A DNA stretch of 64,000 bases from Rhodococcus erythropolis NBRC 15567 (lineage in GTDB: Bacteria; Actinomycetota; Actinomycetes; Mycobacteriales; Mycobacteriaceae), in assembly GCF_001552595.1 (NCBI RefSeq), contig NZ_BCRM01000012.1:1-64000 (forward strand), read 5' to 3'. Positions within the stretch are counted from its first letter, which is position 1, and every line of letters starts with the position of its first letter. Made by a program: the position numbers and the translations under genes. This document shows positions 1-12,822 of this stretch, piece by piece. Below the pieces are notes generated by a model that was not told the origin of the DNA, did no database searches, and saw nothing but the letters and a program-made list of their open reading frames with translations.

Positions 1-3000
1 TCTGGCCAGCACTGAAGCGGGACAGCAGGTTTCGTTCACCATCGGCCAAGATGTCAACGTCACCCACCGCTACGGTGGGATCAGCAGTCACCGCACGGAA
101 GGTCCGTACCAGCCGATCACCGAATTCCACAACGGTCGACTCGTCGAACAGATCCGTCGCATACGTCAAAGAGGCGGACATTCCGGCGGGTGCGCCGGCC
201 TCGTCGGTTCGTTCGGTCAGGGTCAACTGGAGGTCGAATTTCGCCAACGCAAGATCGGCACTTTCGATCGACACTTCGAGGTCGCCCAGTTCGAGCGTTG
301 TCTGTTCGTGGTTCTGGAACGTCAACGCCACCTGAAACAGCGGATGACGAGCCTGCGAACGAACCGGATCGAGAACCTCCACCACACGCTCGAACGGAAC
401 ATCCGCATGCGCGAACGCCTGCAGATCCACTTCACGCGCCGAAGCCAACAGATCCGTGAACGACATCGACGGATCAACCTCGGTACGCAACACCAAAGTG
501 TTGACGAACATACCGATCAGATCGTCGAGCTGCGCCTCACCGCGACCCGCGATCGGTGTACCGATCGCGATGTCGGTCGTTGCGGACAAACGAGAAAGTA
601 CGACGGCGAGCGCTGCGTGAACAACCATGAACGGTGTCGAGTTACTGCTGTGCGCAATCGAATTGACAGCTCCGTGCAGAGTGGCGTCGATATCGAACTC
701 GACCTCGGCTCCGCGCCCTGAAGCGACCTCGGGACGCGGACGATCACCAGGCAGATCCAACTGCTCCGGAAGATCAGCCAACGCACCCGACCAGAACGCA
801 ATCTGCTTCGCGATCACGGACTGCGGATCCTCCTCGAACCCGAGAACCTCACGCTGCCACAACGAGTAATCGGCGTACTGCACCGGCAACGGCGTCCAAG
901 CCGGCACGGACGCTCGTGTACGTGCTTCGTAGGCAACCATCACGTCGCGGGTCAACGGGCCCATCGAGAAACCGTCGGTCGAGATGTGATGCACCACGAA
1001 CACCAGGACGTATTCGCTGTCGCCGACTTTGAAGAGCTTGGCGCGCAACGGGACTTCAGACGTCACGTCGAAGCCGACCGTCGCCAGCTCTGCGACGCCT
1101 GCAGCCAGGCGATCTTCCGTGATCGACACGGGGCTGAGATCGACAACAACGTCTCGAACGTCACGGATTTCCTGGTACCCGACGCCGTCGACGTCCGGAT
1201 ACAGCGTCCGCAGTGATTCGTGTCGGCCCACGACATCGATCACGGCAGCGTTGAGAGCTGCCACATCGAGGGCGCCCGAAATCCTGATCGCCGCCGGAAC
1301 GTTGTTCACTGCCGACGCGGGTTCGAACCTGTTCAGGAACCACATGCGCTGCTGCGCCAACGAAAGTGGGATCCGAGCGGGCCGGGACTGCGGGATCAGT
1401 GGGGCCGTGGCACCCGAACCGGCGTGCAGCTCGAGCCGGAGGGCGAGTGACTGCACGGTCGACGCTTCGAAGAGCGCACGAACCGGAACGCTTGTGTCAA
1501 GCGCCTCCCCCAGCCGTGCGGCGACACGGGTCGCGATCAGCGAGTTGCCTCCGAGCTCGAAGAAGTCGTCGTCGCGGCCAACCTGTGCGACTCCGAGAAC
1601 TTCGGAGAACACCTGCGCGACAGTCTCTTCGACGGTCGTGATCGGCGCCTGATACACCTTCAACTCGAACACGGGCGATGGCAGAGCTTTGATGTCCGTC
1701 TTGCCCGCGGTGGTCAACGGAATCGAATCGAGCACCAGGACCGAGTCGGGAACCATGTAGCCGGTGAGGAACGTCGACACCGACTCGATGACCTGTGCGG
1801 GATCCACCTCGGCGCCGGCCTGTGGCACCACGTATGCAACGAGGCGATCGCCGAAGTGATCGTCGGAGCGTACAAGAGCAACAGCTTGCGCAACGCCCGC
1901 GCATCGGGTCAGTGCGGCCTCGATTTCGCCGAGTTCGATACGGAACCCACGGATCTTGACCTGGAAGTCGCTGCGGCCCACGTACTCCACCGCGCCACCG
2001 TCGATCCACCGGACCACGTCACCCGTGCGGTACAACCGCTCTCCCGGCGCCCCGAACGGGTCTGCGACAAAACGACCCGCCGTCAATGCCGGCTGTCCCA
2101 GGTATCCACGAGCGACCTGAACACCCGACACGTACAACTCACCTGCGACACCAACCGGCACAGGCTGCAAGCGGCCGTCCAAGATCCGCGCGGCCATACC
2201 TCGAATCGGGCCGCCGATGTTCATACGATCAAACGCGGTCAGCGTATCGCTGATGTTCGAGGCGACTGTCGACTCCGTCGGACCGTACGCATTGAAGAAT
2301 CCACGCACACCGCCATCCGGAAGCGGCACCGCCCACTTGGCAACGAGAGACCGCGAACTGGCTTCGCCACCGACGACAACCACCCGCAACGCGTCAAGCC
2401 CGCTCGGATCCACTGATGCCAGCGCAGCGGGCGTCACGAACGCATGCGTCACGCCCTCCGAGCGCAAGATCTCGGCCAGTTCCGCGCCGCCGTACACCGT
2501 CGTCGGCGCAATCACCATCGTCGACGCGGATCCGAATGCCATCAGCAACTCGAGGACAGACGCATCGAAACTCGGCGAGGCGAAATGCAGCGTCCGAGCA
2601 TCCGCGGTCAGCGCATAGCGCTCGACCTGCTCGGCACAGAAATTCGCCACACCGGCGTTGGTGACCACAACGCCCTTGGGCAGACCTGTGGTGCCGGACG
2701 TGTAGATGACGTACGCAGGCTGCCGCTCGTCGATCGCACTACGTCGATCCGAATCACTCACCGGCGCGCAAGATTCTGCCGCGCACGCCGCCACTGTCTT
2801 CTCGTCGTCGAGAACAACCCACGTCAACGCCGACGGCAATCCTGCCTCGACGTCACTGAGCGCAAGACCCAGCACCGCACCGGAATCGGAGATCATGTGG
2901 GCGATACGGTCAACCGGATACGTCGGGTCGACGGGCACGAACGCAGCACCCGTTTTCGCCACTGCCCACAGAGCGAGAACCGAATCGGCCGAACGCGGAA

Positions 3001-6000
3001 TCGCGATCGCGACCCGATCCTCCGGCCCGACACCCTTCGCAATCAGAACACGAGCGAGTCGCGACGACCGCTCGTCGAGTTCGCGGTAGCTGATCGACTC
3101 ACCGTCGAAGCGAATCGCATCCGCCGACGGATCCACAGCGGCCGCCGCTGTGAGAATCTCGACCAGGGTTCCCGAGACCGACTGACCTCCATGAACATCG
3201 GCCAGCACACCCCGCTCGGCCGCATCGAGAATATCGATGTCACCGACGACAATCGAAGGAACCGACACGACAGTCTCGAGGATACGAACCAGACGCCGAG
3301 CAAACCCCTCGACCGTCGAGACGTCGAACAGATCTGCAGCAAAAGTGAATTCGGCCGAGAGCCCTTGCTGGATCCCGTCTTCGCCGATCGACTCGGTTAC
3401 TGCGAGTTCGAGGTCGAACTTGGCAGTGGTCGTGTCGATTTCGGCGGCCTTGATCGCCAGTCCCGGCAGTTCCAATGCCGTTTGCGCGAGATTCTGCAAG
3501 GACAGCACAACCTGGAACAGCGGATGTCTGGCCTGCGACCGGGCGGGAGCCAAGACGTCCACCAACCGCTCGAAGGGCACGTCCGAGTGAGCGAACGCTC
3601 CGAGCGCAGAATCACTCGCTGCAGCGAGCAGATCCGTGAATGCCTGGGCCTGGTCGACCTCGGTGCGCAGAACAAGCGTGTTGACGAACATACCGACGAG
3701 ATCGTCGAGCGCCTCGTCGCCGCGACCGGCAACGGGGGTGCCCACGGCGATGTCCGAGGTCCCGCTCAGTCGGGCCATCAGAACGGCAAGCGCCGAGTGC
3801 AACGCCATGAAGAGCGTTGCGTTGTTCTCCCGTGCCAGCGCGTCCAATCGACGGTGCACATCCCCGGAGATCTCGAACGCGAATCGCTCGCCGCGCATCG
3901 ACGCCACATCAGGCCGAGACCGGTCCGACGGAAGCTCGATCACATCCGGTAGGTCTACCAGAGTCTCGGTCCAGTACGAGATCTGCTGCGAGATGAGTGA
4001 TTCCGAGTCGTCTTCCGACCCCAGAACCTCACGCTGCCACAACGAATAGTCGGCGTACTGCACAGTCAACGGCTGCCACGCCGGCGCGATCGCGTCCTTG
4101 CGTGCCGAGTAGGCAATCATGACATCGCGTGCCAGGGGCGCCATCGACCAACCGTCAGCGGCGATGTGATGAACCACGATCGCGAGGGTGTGCTCGGTGT
4201 CGCTGACCGTCAACAGGCGGACACGGATCGGCACGTCGACGGTGACGTCGATCGCTGAGGATCCGATTGCAGCGACTCGACTTTCGAGCTCGTCCGGATC
4301 CGAAACCGACTCCACGGTCAGTCCGCCGAACGCCTCCGAAAGCGACAGAATCGACTGCTTCGGTCCGGAAGCCCCGTCCGGATATACCGTTCGGAGCACT
4401 TCATGCCGGGCCAGTACGTCCTCGAGCGCAGTTTCCATCGCGGCAGTATCGAGTTGACCAGTCAGGTGCAGAGCAAAAGTGATGTTGTAAGCAGCTGAGT
4501 CGGTGTCGAAGCGGTTCAGGAACCACATGCGCTGCTGCGCCAGCGACAACGGAATTTCCGCGGGACGCACCTGTGCGACGAGCGCCTTCTGCCCGCCGCT
4601 ACCTACGTGCGACTCGATGTGTGCGGCGAGCGCCTCGACGGTGGAAACGTCGAATAGCGTTCGCACCGGCACCGTAGTGTCGAGCGCCCGCCCCAATCGG
4701 GAGGTGACCTGAGTAGCCACCAGGGAGTTGCCACCGAGTTCAAAGAAGTCGTCGTCGAGGCCGACTCGTTCCACTCCGAGAACATCCGCAATCACCTGCG
4801 CGACAATCTCTTCCACCGGCGTAGTGGGTGCACGAAACTCGCGGACCTCGAAAACAGGCTCCGGCAAAGCCCGGCGATCCAATTTGCCCACCGGGGTCAA
4901 CGGAACCTCGGCGAGTTCCATGATGACGGACGGAACCATGTAGCTCGGCAGAGACTCTGCCACGAACGAGGCGAGCACGTCCCGATCGAAACTCGACCCG
5001 TCAGCCAGTTCGACGTAGGAAACGAGGGTTGTGACACCCGTCGCGCCTTCGCTTCCGACCGTCACCGCGAAGCGCACAGACTCGTGCGAGGACAGAACTG
5101 CGTCGATCTCACCGAGTTCGATACGGAATCCGCGAACCTTGACCTGGAAGTCACTGCGGCCGGCGTATTCGAGAACCCCCGCGTCACCGCGCGCGTCTCC
5201 GCCGGTCCAGCGCACGACATCGCCGGTCCGGTACATTCGCTCGCCATCCGGCGAATACGGGTTGGCAACAAACCGTTCCGCAGAAAGACCTCGCCGCTCG
5301 TGGTAGCCGCGAGCCAATGCAGCGCCCGCAAAGTAGAGCTCTCCCCTGGTACCGACTGGAACAGGATGCAGACGCTCGTCGAGTACCAGTGCCGACATGC
5401 CCTCGACGGGACGCCCGATGTCGATCGATCGGCCGATCGCGAGATCGCCGAACGACGAGATGATCGTGGTCTCGGTCGGACCGTACCCATTGAAGTAGGC
5501 GCGCCCTGGGGCCCATTTCGCCAGCAACTCGGGAGTGGTCACGTCACCGCCGACGGAGACGACTCGCAATTCAGGCAGCTCTGCCGGCTCCATGGTCCCG
5601 AGTACTGCGGGAGTGATGATCGCGTGTGTGACCTTCTCGGAATGAAGAAGATCCGACAACTCGTGTCCACCGATAATTGTCGACGGAACGATCACCAAAG
5701 TTGCACCCGCAGAGAAGGCGACCATCCATTCGAGTACCGACGGGTCGAAGCTCGGCGAACAGATATGGAGGAAGCGTGAGGACTGTTCTACCTCGTAGCG
5801 ACGCTGTGCTGCGTCTCTGACCCCACGGAGACCACCGTGAGTGACGCTGACACCCTTCGGTTTTCCCGTGGAACCGGATGTGTAAATGACATATGCAACG
5901 TGAGAACTGTGAATCGGAGCGATTCGGTCCTCGTCCGTGACCGGCGCTGAAGATTGCGTCGACAGTTCTCCGTTCAGCGCCTGGCCGTCAAGGACCAACC

Positions 6001-9000
6001 ATTCTGTGACCGCAGGAAGCTGATCTACGAACTGTCCCGACGTGAGTCCGATCGCGGCCGAAGAATCGGCCAGCATGTGCCGAACACGATCTTCCGGATA
6101 GCTCGGGTCGACTGGGACGTATGCCGCCCCTGACTTCGCCACCGCCCATACTGCACAGACCATCTCGTACGAGCGAGGAAAGGCGAGAGCAACAATGGTC
6201 TCGGGGCCGGCGCCCCGTCCGATCAGAACCCGTGCGAGCTTCGACGACTGCTCATCGAGCTCGCGGTAGGTGATCGATCGACCCTCGAAGCGAACAGCAA
6301 CCGAATCCGCCTCAGCCGTGCCGGACAGGAAGATGTCGACGAGACTCTGCCGGGGCATCGTGTCATCCGCGGCTACGACCGTCAGATCGGTGCGCTCGGA
6401 GCGTGAGAGCAGGTCGATATCGCCGACGATCGTTTCAGGTCGGGTAGCCACGGCATCGAGAATGCGCACGAACCGAGTAGCGAAAGTGTTCACCGTGGCC
6501 GGATCGAACAAGTCCGTGGCGTAGGTGAAGGTGGCACTCAAGACATCCGCGTCTTCGGTTCCTTCGGGATTCTCGGACACCATGAGTTCGAGATCGAATT
6601 TGGCGACCGGTACTTCCAATTCAGCTGCAACTGCTTTGACACCTGAGAATTCCAGTTCGCGTCGTCCACTGATCTCCGCAGTGAGCGCAACCTGGAACAG
6701 CGGGTGACGAGCCTGCGAACGCGCCGGACTCAGGACTTCGACCAACCGCTCGAACGGCACATCGGCATGCCCGTAGGCAGACAAGCCCGATTCCCTTACC
6801 CGAGCGAGCAACTCTTCGAATCGTTCGTTCGGATCGACCTCGGTGCGAAGCACCAGGGTGTTCACGAACATGCCGATCACGTCATTGAGCGCTTGATCGC
6901 CTCGCCCGCCGATCGGGGCACCGATCGCGATGTCGGAGGTACCACTGAGCCGGCTCAACAGCGTTGCATATGCCGCCTGCAACACCATGAACAGCGAGAC
7001 GCTCCTCGAGCGCGCCAACTCGTTCAACTTGCGCGTCGTGCGTTCGCTGATCTGAAAATGGTGCTTGGCACCGTGATTGGACGCGATGGCAGGACGAGGT
7101 CGGTCGGTCGGCAGATCCAACTGATCCGGCAAATCGGCAAGTGCCCGGCGCCAGAAGTTGATCTGGCGAGACGACTCCGAGCGCGGGTCTTCGTCGGATC
7201 CCAGTGCTTCGCGCTGCCACAGGGCGTAGTCGGCGTACTGGATCGGCAGCGCCGTCCACGCCGGCGCAGACTTCTCACTTCGCGCCGAGTATGCGACGAG
7301 AAGGTCACGTGCGAGCGGACGGAACGACAGTCCGTCTGCAGCGATGTGATGGAGAACCATCACCAGGACGTAGTCCGTCGGAGACACCTCGAAGAGGGCA
7401 ACCCGTACCGGGATTTCGAGCGTCACGTCGAAGCCGCGAGACGCCACGTCGAACAGCGCCGCGTCGAGATGCGAATTCCGAATCTTGACCGGATTCAACT
7501 CCACCGCGGCCCGGTCGACCGGCAGAACCAGCTGTTGCGCGGTTCCGTCGACATCAGGGTAGATCGTCCGCAAGGACTCGTGTCGCTCGAGAAGATCCAT
7601 CACCGCGGCATGCAGGGCGGACGGGTCCACCGAACCGGTGAGCCGGACCGTGAACGGAAGGTTGTACGCGGGCGTCGACGGATCGAGACGGTTGATGAAC
7701 CACATGCGCTGCTGTGCAAGCGAGAGCGGGACAACCTGGGGACGAGGCTTGGCGATCAGCGGGGTGAGCTGCCTGGCGTTACCCGCCACAGACTCGGCGC
7801 GGGCCGCCAAGGTAGCGACCGTGGTGGACTCGAAAAGCTCTCGAACGCCGAGTTGCACTCCCAAGGCGGAACCCACGCGGGTCACCAACTGTGTTGCAAC
7901 CAGCGAGTTTCCACCGAGTTCGAAGAAGTCGTCGTCGATACCGACGCGCTCGACACCGAGAACGTCGGCAAAGACGTCAGCGACAACCCGCTCGATTTCG
8001 GTGCGGGGCTCGCGGTACTGCTTCGCACTCGCGAACACCGGCTCGGGCAACCCGGCACGATCCAATTTGCCACTCGTGTTGAGCGGCAACGCATCGAGCA
8101 CCATCAACGCGGCCGGAACCATGTACGAAGGGAGGCTTCGACCGGCGAACTCACTGAGCACAGCAGCATCGATGTTTCGGCCCGGGCCCGGCACGACGTA
8201 GCCGACCAATTGATCACCGGTCGGGGTGACGGTCACCAAGACAACAGCCTGGGAAACGTCGGGGTGTGCCAGAAGGACGGTCTCGATTTCGCCGAGCTCG
8301 ATGCGCTGTCCACGGAACTTCACCTGGAAGTCGGTACGCCCGATGTAGTCGAGGTTTCCGTCCTCACGGCGGCGGACGAGGTCGCCGGTCCGGTACATAC
8401 GCTCACCGGCCGTGCCGTACGGATTGGCTACGAACCGATCCGAGCTCAGGTCCGGTCGACCAACGTATCCGCGCGCGAGTTGAACGCCGGCGAGATAGAG
8501 CTCACCCGGCTGCCCGATGGGGGTCGGGCGAAGTTGTCCGTCCAGTACGTGCGCCTGAGTGTTCCACTGCGGCATACCGATCGGCACGGAAGTAGTATCC
8601 GTGGCCACGGCCTCGTAGTACGTGACCGACACCGCGGCTTCGGTCGGACCGTACAGGTTGTGCAGTCCGGCTCCACAGAGTTCGCGGAAGGCGGAAGACG
8701 TCTCGGGCGGGAGCGCCTCGCCGATGACGAACACGTGGCGCAACGAATCACAAGATCCGGCAGGTGCATTCGCAGTGAACAGCGTGAGCATGGATGGCAC
8801 GAAGTCGGTGATCGTGACGCCGAGCTCCGCGATCTTGTTCGCCACGTAGATCGGGTCTCGATGACCGTCCGGAGTCGCGACGACGAGCGTGGCGCCGACC
8901 TGCAACGGCATGAAGAATCCCCACAGGGACACGTCGAATGTCGTAGCGGTCTTCTGCAGGTAGATGTCCGACGCCGAAAGCCCGTACTCGGCGTTCATCC

Positions 9001-10957
9001 ACTGAAGCTGATTGTTGATCGCCGCGTGAGTGACCGCGACACCCTTGGGTCGACCGGTCGAACCCGAGGTGTAGATCACGTAGGCAGTGTTCGAGAAATG
9101 CAAGGGAGACAGGCGATCTGCGTTGACGATCGGCCTGCTGTCGAGCTGCCCATAGTCCAGCGTGTCGATCTCGAGGACCCGTGTGCCCGAGGGCAGATCC
9201 ACGTCGTCCCGCGCAGTGGTCACAACACACGTGGGCTGCGCCGACTCGAGAATGTAGGCGGTGCGTTCCGCTGGGTGGTCGGGATCCACCGGCACCCAGG
9301 CTCCGCCGGCCTTGGCAATCGCGTACAGACCGACCATCAAGCCCAAAGACCTGCGGATCGACAGTCCTACAAGCGATTCGGGCCCAACACCCATGGCGAT
9401 GAGTTGACGAGCCAAACCATTTGCGCGAGAGTCGAATTCGGCGTATGTGAGGCTGGCGCCTTCGAAAACGACAGCGGTGGCATCGGGAGTTCTCTCGACC
9501 TGACGCTCGAATGCTTCGGTGATGGTCTGCGAGGCAACGTGGAAGCCGGTGCGGTTCCACAAGGCAACCTTGTTTCGCTCCTCGTCGGTTGCGACAGGAA
9601 GATCCCAGACCTTGCGGCTCGTTTCGGCCGAGACGAACTTCTCGAGAAACTCCACGAACCGCGAGTGATTTCGCTGGGCGTCCGCGGGCGCGTACAGATT
9701 GGGATTCGACTCGAAATCGATGTGCGTACGGGTGTCGCCGACGCTCTGGTACAGGTTGACACCGAGGTCTTCGATCAAACCCGTGGACAGGATGTGAAGC
9801 TCGCCGACGAGGGGCCCGAACGCCAACTCGGTGGAAAACATCATGATGTTGATCCAGGGACCGAAGAATCCGCCCCGACCCGGTCCGTCACCCCCGCGAA
9901 CCATGTCCTCGTGTCGGTACCGCTGGTGACGCAGAGCGCCGGACATTTCGTTCCTGACATCGTCCAGAAGCTCCTGGACGGTGGTGTCCGCAGTAACGGT
10001 CAGGCGCAGTGGGACGACGTTGGAGACCATGCCACCGGATCGACGCAGCACGGCTGTCGTTCGACCGGAGACGGGCAGGCTCAACGACACGTCCTCTCGT
10101 CCGGTCATCTGAGCGAGGTATGCCGCAAACGCCGCGACTACGGTTCCGGCAACAGTGGTCTTCTCCACGCGCTCGAGGAAGCGCCCGAGCAGCGCCTCGA
10201 CATGGTTGGACAGCGCTGCACTGTCGATCCGACTGACTGGAGCAGGCGCGGCACTTCGACCCGCGAGGCTCGAGATCTCGTCGAGATTCTCGATCTTGTC
10301 TGCCCAGTACTTGCGATCGGTTTCGAAACGACTCGACTGGCGGTACTTGTTGTCCACCTCGTAGACGTTCCGGAGATCGGAGGCCTCACTCGGCTCCGGA
10401 TCCCGGCCCTCCACGCGCGCCGAGTACAGCTCCGCCACACGAGTGACGAACGTCGACGCACCGAAACCGTCGAGAATTGTGTGGTGGACCCGCGTGTACC
10501 AGTAGTAGCGGTTCTCGCCGAGGCGCAGGATCGTGGCAGAGATCAGTCGGTCCGTAAGCATGTCGATCGGCCGACTGCGATCTGCTCGCATCCACCGCAT
10601 GGCGGCGTCGTGCGAGTCGTCTTCACTACGAAGATCGACGTAGCCGACTGAATCATCGAGTGTGGGGTCGATGATCTGGTACGGCTGGGCATCGATCTCG
10701 AAGATCCGCACGAAGGCCGACCCGATTTCGCGACCGGCGTCTGCACAGGCCTGGCGAAGGGCGTCAAGCTCCAGAGCACCACGGAGTTCGACGTACTGGG
10801 CGATGTTGACCGGTACTGCGGGATCAAGGTGCTGCGCGAACCACATACCGAGCTGGGCCGCCGAAAGTGGGAATGCGTCTGATCGCTGAACGTCTTCCGG
10901 CGAGCTGCCGACCTCCGGCTTGCCGCTCCCCAGTTCTCCGTTACCCAGCGAATTCAC
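1..10957 (-). CDS. Non-ribosomal peptide synthetase, multimodular, C-terminal part beyond window
   Basis: One uninterrupted frame runs from a GTG at 10957 off the left edge. I checked that the condensation motifs HHTILDG (about 10486), HHIAADG (7351), HHIAADG (4171) and HHISTDG (991) share one frame. Order: C1 (about 10890-9600), A1 (9560-8060), T1 with the FFELGGNSL motif near 7915, C2, A2 (6480-4870), T2 near 4740, C3, A3 (3290-1690), T3 near 1560, C4. No epimerisation domain fits between a T and the next C. Substrate-pocket residues by eye against GrsA positions: A1 D-V-W-D-F-I-L-V-S, A2 D-P-L-I-S-G-G-I-I, A3 D-A-L-F-V-G-A-V-A. All three keep the GK lysine motif. The YWYxRxHH...DGF region of C1 and the whole first module resemble EntF, so C1 may accept an acyl or aryl donor in trans. 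The GTG was chosen because GAGAGG lies 8 bases before it; GTG 10963 is too close to that site. The product is unknown. Confidence 0.93.
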   Translation of the reverse strand, partial: MNSLGNGELGSGKPEVGSSPEDVQRSDAFPLSAAQLGMWFAQHLDPAVPVNIAQYVELRGALELDALRQACADAGREIGSAFVRIFEIDAQPYQIIDPTLDDSVGYVDLRSEDDSHDAAMRWMRADRSRPIDMLTDRLISATILRLGENRYYWYTRVHHTILDGFGASTFVTRVAELYSARVEGRDPEPSEASDLRNVYEVDNKYRQSSRFETDRKYWADKIENLDEISSLAGRSAAPAPVSRIDSAALSNHVEALLGRFLERVEKTTVAGTVVAAFAAYLAQMTGREDVSLSLPVSGRTTAVLRRSGGMVSNVVPLRLTVTADTTVQELLDDVRNEMSGALRHQRYRHEDMVRGGDGPGRGGFFGPWINIMMFSTELAFGPLVGELHILSTGLIEDLGVNLYQSVGDTRTHIDFESNPNLYAPADAQRNHSRFVEFLEKFVSAETSRKVWDLPVATDEERNKVALWNRTGFHVASQTITEAFERQVERTPDATAVVFEGASLTYAEFDSRANGLARQLIAMGVGPESLVGLSIRRSLGLMVGLYAIAKAGGAWVPVDPDHPAERTAYILESAQPTCVVTTARDDVDLPSGTRVLEIDTLDYGQLDSRPIVNADRLSPLHFSNTAYVIYTSGSTGRPKGVAVTHAAINNQLQWMNAEYGLSASDIYLQKTATTFDVSLWGFFMPLQVGATLVVATPDGHRDPIYVANKIAELGVTITDFVPSMLTLFTANAPAGSCDSLRHVFVIGEALPPETSSAFRELCGAGLHNLYGPTEAAVSVTYYEAVATDTTSVPIGMPQWNTQAHVLDGQLRPTPIGQPGELYLAGVQLARGYVGRPDLSSDRFVANPYGTAGERMYRTGDLVRRREDGNLDYIGRTDFQVKFRGQRIELGEIETVLLAHPDVSQAVVLVTVTPTGDQLVGYVVPGPGRNIDAAVLSEFAGRSLPSYMVPAALMVLDALPLNTSGKLDRAGLPEPVFASAKQYREPRTEIERVVADVFADVLGVERVGIDDDFFELGGNSLVATQLVTRVGSALGVQLGVRELFESTTVATLAARAESVAGNARQLTPLIAKPRPQVVPLSLAQQRMWFINRLDPSTPAYNLPFTVRLTGSVDPSALHAAVMDLLERHESLRTIYPDVDGTAQQLVLPVDRAAVELNPVKIRNSHLDAALFDVASRGFDVTLEIPVRVALFEVSPTDYVLVMVLHHIAADGLSFRPLARDLLVAYSARSEKSAPAWTALPIQYADYALWQREALGSDEDPRSESSRQINFWRRALADLPDQLDLPTDRPRPAIASNHGAKHHFQISERTTRKLNELARSRSVSLFMVLQAAYATLLSRLSGTSDIAIGAPIGGRGDQALNDVIGMFVNTLVLRTEVDPNERFEELLARVRESGLSAYGHADVPFERLVEVLSPARSQARHPLFQVALTAEISGRRELEFSGVKAVAAELEVPVAKFDLELMVSENPEGTEDADVLSATFTYATDLFDPATVNTFATRFVRILDAVATRPETIVGDIDLLSRSERTDLTVVAADDTMPRQSLVDIFLSGTAEADSVAVRFEGRSITYRELDEQSSKLARVLIGRGAGPETIVALAFPRSYEMVCAVWAVAKSGAAYVPVDPSYPEDRVRHMLADSSAAIGLTSGQFVDQLPAVTEWLVLDGQALNGELSTQSSAPVTDEDRIAPIHSSHVAYVIYTSGSTGKPKGVSVTHGGLRGVRDAAQRRYEVEQSSRFLHICSPSFDPSVLEWMVAFSAGATLVIVPSTIIGGHELSDLLHSEKVTHAIITPAVLGTMEPAELPELRVVSVGGDVTTPELLAKWAPGRAYFNGYGPTETTIISSFGDLAIGRSIDIGRPVEGMSALVLDERLHPVPVGTRGELYFAGAALARGYHERRGLSAERFVANPYSPDGERMYRTGDVVRWTGGDARGDAGVLEYAGRSDFQVKVRGFRIELGEIDAVLSSHESVRFAVTVGSEGATGVTTLVSYVELADGSSFDRDVLASFVAESLPSYMVPSVIMELAEVPLTPVGKLDRRALPEPVFEVREFRAPTTPVEEIVAQVIADVLGVERVGLDDDFFELGGNSLVATQVTSRLGRALDTTVPVRTLFDVSTVEALAAHIESHVGSGGQKALVAQVRPAEIPLSLAQQRMWFLNRFDTDSAAYNITFALHLTGQLDTAAMETALEDVLARHEVLRTVYPDGASGPKQSILSLSEAFGGLTVESVSDPDELESRVAAIGSSAIDVTVDVPIRVRLLTVSDTEHTLAIVVHHIAADGWSMAPLARDVMIAYSARKDAIAPAWQPLTVQYADYSLWQREVLGSEDDSESLISQQISYWTETLVDLPDVIELPSDRSRPDVASMRGERFAFEISGDVHRRLDALARENNATLFMALHSALAVLMARLSGTSDIAVGTPVAGRGDEALDDLVGMFVNTLVLRTEVDQAQAFTDLLAAASDSALGAFAHSDVPFERLVDVLAPARSQARHPLFQVVLSLQNLAQTALELPGLAIKAAEIDTTTAKFDLELAVTESIGEDGIQQGLSAEFTFAADLFDVSTVEGFARRLVRILETVVSVPSIVVGDIDILDAAERGVLADVHGGQSVSGTLVEILTAAAAVDPSADAIRFDGESISYRELDERSSRLARVLIAKGVGPEDRVAIAIPRSADSVLALWAVAKTGAAFVPVDPTYPVDRIAHMISDSGAVLGLALSDVEAGLPSALTWVVLDDEKTVAACAAESCAPVSDSDRRSAIDERQPAYVIYTSGTTGLPKGVVVTNAGVANFCAEQVERYALTADARTLHFASPSFDASVLELLMAFGSASTMVIAPTTVYGGAELAEILRSEGVTHAFVTPAALASVDPSGLDALRVVVVGGEASSRSLVAKWAVPLPDGGVRGFFNAYGPTESTVASNISDTLTAFDRMNIGGPIRGMAARILDGRLQPVPVGVAGELYVSGVQVARGYLGQPALTAGRFVADPFGAPGERLYRTGDVVRWIDGGAVEYVGRSDFQVKIRGFRIELGEIEAALTRCAGVAQAVALVRSDDHFGDRLVAYVVPQAGAEVDPAQVIESVSTFLTGYMVPDSVLVLDSIPLTTAGKTDIKALPSPVFELKVYQAPITTVEETVAQVFSEVLGVAQVGRDDDFFELGGNSLIATRVAARLGEALDTSVPVRALFEASTVQSLALRLELHAGSGATAPLIPQSRPARIPLSLAQQRMWFLNRFEPASAVNNVPAAIRISGALDVAALNAAVIDVVGRHESLRTLYPDVDGVGYQEIRDVRDVVVDLSPVSITEDRLAAGVAELATVGFDVTSEVPLRAKLFKVGDSEYVLVFVVHHISTDGFSMGPLTRDVMVAYEARTRASVPAWTPLPVQYADYSLWQREVLGFEEDPQSVIAKQIAFWSGALADLPEQLDLPGDRPRPEVASGRGAEVEFDIDATLHGAVNSIAHSSNSTPFMVVHAALAVVLSRLSATTDIAIGTPIAGRGEAQLDDLIGMFVNTLVLRTEVDPSMSFTDLLASAREVDLQAFAHADVPFERVVEVLDPVRSQARHPLFQVALTFQNHEQTTLELGDLEVSIESADLALAKFDLQLTLTERTDEAGAPAGMSASLTYATDLFDESTVVEFGDRLVRTFRAVTADPTVAVGDVDILADGERNLLSRFSAGQ

Positions 10958-11360
10958 GCCCACAGCCTCTCTTCCACACCATTGCGCACCCGTGCGAGCC
11001 GAACGTCCGATTCGCAGCAGCTACCGACCTCATCCAACCTCGACGAGCCAGAACCACCCATTGTCTCCGATACATAGGTGACAAGAGAAATCCATACCCC
11101 GGTGTATCGACGGTTTTGCTGCAATTCGTTACAAATCGCCCAGCTCATCTACCCCCCGATCGCATTGCCGAAACGCACGGTTCAGACACTGTGCGCGACA
11201 TCTCCACCCCTGGAACAATCAATTTGCTGCCGACGATCTGCACCCCCATCCACTTCAGTCACCTCGGACAATTTACAGGCCCCTCAGCTACTTGGTGCCC
11301 GAGCTCGAACGAGATTCGACAGTCGCTGATCGAGACTATCTGTACACGCCGACAGACCGA
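10958..11360. other. Non-coding stretch upstream of the NRPS
   Basis: About 400 bases between the NRPS start and the terminator of the leucine operon. In the NRPS frame there are stops at about 11030 and 11021, which fixes the gene start close to 10957. I see no convincing gene here. It presumably holds the NRPS promoter, but I could not pick a reliable -35/-10 pair or an iron-box-like operator by eye. Confidence 0.6.
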
Positions 11361-11399
11361 CGAAAGAACGCGCCGACCAGCGGTCGGCGCGTTCTTTCG
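11361..11399 (-). terminator. Rho-independent-type terminator of the leucine operon
   Basis: A perfect inverted repeat with 18-bp arms (11361-11378 and 11382-11399) and a 3-base loop lies 17 bases after the stop codon of scoB. The arms end in GAAAGA/TCTTTC, giving a short T-rich edge on the minus strand. Its position at the end of a seven-gene operon supports a terminator role. Confidence 0.85.
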
Positions 11400-11416
11400 A
11401 TTGAAGGTACGAAGCT

Positions 11417-12067
11417 TCAGGAAAAACCCACACCAGTCACACTCTTCAGGTGTTCACTGGTGACACCTGGAGCCAGCTCCACAAGCTCCAGCCCGTCCGC
11501 GGTGACGTCCAGCACTGCCAGGTCGGTGATGATCCGGTGGACGACGCCCTGCCCGGTAAGCGGCAGGGTGCACGCCTCGACGATCTTGGGGTTTCCGTCG
11601 CGATCGGTGTGCTCCATCACGACGATGACGCGGCGGGCACCGTGGACCAGGTCCATCGCCCCGCCCATGCCCTTGACCATCTTGCCGGGGACCATCCAGT
11701 TGGCGAGGTCACCGGTCTTCGACACCTGCATCCCGCCGAGCACCGCGGTGTCGATGTGACCGCCGCGGATCATCCCGAACGAGAGGGCCGAGTCGAAGAA
11801 CGCGGCACCAGGATTGACAGTGACGGTTTCTTTACCTGCATTGATGAGGTCGGCATCGACCTGATCATCAGTCGGATACGGTCCGGTACCGAGGATGCCG
11901 TTCTCGCTGTGCAGGACCACCTTGACACCCTCGGGCAAGTAACTGGGGATCAGCGTCGGCAGGCCGATACCGAGGTTGACGTACTCACCCGGCCGCATCT
12001 CGGCAGCAGCGCGAGCGGCCATCTCGTGGCGGGTCCAACCGATACGAGTTTCCTCTGCGCTGCTCAC
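11417..12067 (-). CDS. scoB: 3-oxoacid CoA-transferase subunit B
   Basis: A 216-residue beta subunit of succinyl-CoA:3-ketoacid (acetoacetate) CoA-transferase. With ScoA it activates acetoacetate using succinyl-CoA, the last step of leucine breakdown before thiolysis. The sequence has the family's GIGLPTLI segment and the ENGILG stretch carrying the catalytic glutamate. It starts at a GTG that overlaps the scoA stop by four bases (GTGA), showing translational coupling, and it is the last gene of the operon before the terminator at 11361-11399. The order matches the M. tuberculosis Rv2498c-Rv2504c gene set, although there the sco genes lie at the other end of the cluster. Confidence 0.92.
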   Translation of the reverse strand: MSSAEETRIGWTRHEMAARAAAEMRPGEYVNLGIGLPTLIPSYLPEGVKVVLHSENGILGTGPYPTDDQVDADLINAGKETVTVNPGAAFFDSALSFGMIRGGHIDTAVLGGMQVSKTGDLANWMVPGKMVKGMGGAMDLVHGARRVIVVMEHTDRDGNPKIVEACTLPLTGQGVVHRIITDLAVLDVTADGLELVELAPGVTSEHLKSVTGVGFS

Positions 12068-12819
12068 TTGGTACCCCCTGAGACGGTCCGCTTCTCGATC
12101 CGCTTCTCCTGTGGGCCTGTGTGCACGACCCGCGCGACGAACACTCCAGGTAGGTGCACGTGCGCGGGGTCGATGTCGCCCGGCTCGACGAGGTTCTCCA
12201 CCTGCGCGATGGTGATCCGGCCGGCCATGGCAGCAAGCGGGTTGAAGTTCATCGCCGTCTTGTTGAAGACGAGATTTCCTTCGGTGTCACCGTAGTCCGC
12301 GTGCACGAGCGCGAAGTCAGCCGTGATCGCCTCTTCCAATACATACGTGCGGCCACCGAACACTGCCGTCGCCTTCGGGGGCGACGCCACGGCGATCGAA
12401 CCGTCCGCGTTGTATCGCCACGGCAAGCCGCCCTCGGCGATCGGTGTGCCGACGCCGGCCGGAGTGTAGAACGCCGGGATGCCGGTACCGCCAGCTCGCA
12501 GCCGCTCGGCCAGCGTCCCCTGCGGCGTCAACTCCACTTCGAGCTCACCGGCGAGATACTGGCGGGCGAACTCCTTGTTCTCCCCCACGTACGACGCCGT
12601 CACCCTGGCGATCCGGTGCGCGCCGAGCAGAATGCCGAGACCGTAGTCGTCGACACCGCAGTTGTTGGAGAACACCTCGAGATCGGTGGCGTCGCCGTCG
12701 GCGATCGCCGCGATCAGTGCGTCGGGAATACCGCACAGCCCGAAGCCGCCCACTGCGAGCCTGGATCCGCTCGCGATGTCGGCAACTGCCTCAGCTGCCG
12801 TATTCACGACTTTGCTCAT
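12064..12819 (-). CDS. scoA: 3-oxoacid CoA-transferase subunit A
   Basis: A 251-residue alpha subunit partner of ScoB. The N-terminal part has the glycine-rich GGFGLCGIP segment typical of the CoA-binding fold of family I CoA-transferases, followed by the [12 protein letters not shown] stretch. It lies three bases after citE and overlaps scoB by four bases. It acts in the cytoplasm, converting acetoacetate plus succinyl-CoA to acetoacetyl-CoA plus succinate. The length is normal for a separate A subunit; eukaryotic SCOT has both subunits fused. Confidence 0.92.
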   Translation of the reverse strand: MSKVVNTAAEAVADIASGSRLAVGGFGLCGIPDALIAAIADGDATDLEVFSNNCGVDDYGLGILLGAHRIARVTASYVGENKEFARQYLAGELEVELTPQGTLAERLRAGGTGIPAFYTPAGVGTPIAEGGLPWRYNADGSIAVASPPKATAVFGGRTYVLEEAITADFALVHADYGDTEGNLVFNKTAMNFNPLAAMAGRITIAQVENLVEPGDIDPAHVHLPGVFVARVVHTGPQEKRIEKRTVSGGTK

Positions 12820-12822
12820 CCG

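Noticed and set aside
2444-3952. Plus-strand open frame of 502 codons
   Set aside because: Antisense to NRPS domains C3 and A3; no recognisable domain and Arg-rich composition.
6704-10651. Plus-strand open frame of 1315 codons
   Set aside because: It is antisense to the NRPS and made of Arg-, Gly- and Asp-rich low-information protein, as expected of a high-GC gene read in reverse. The NRPS motifs on the minus strand are in one frame across the whole stretch.
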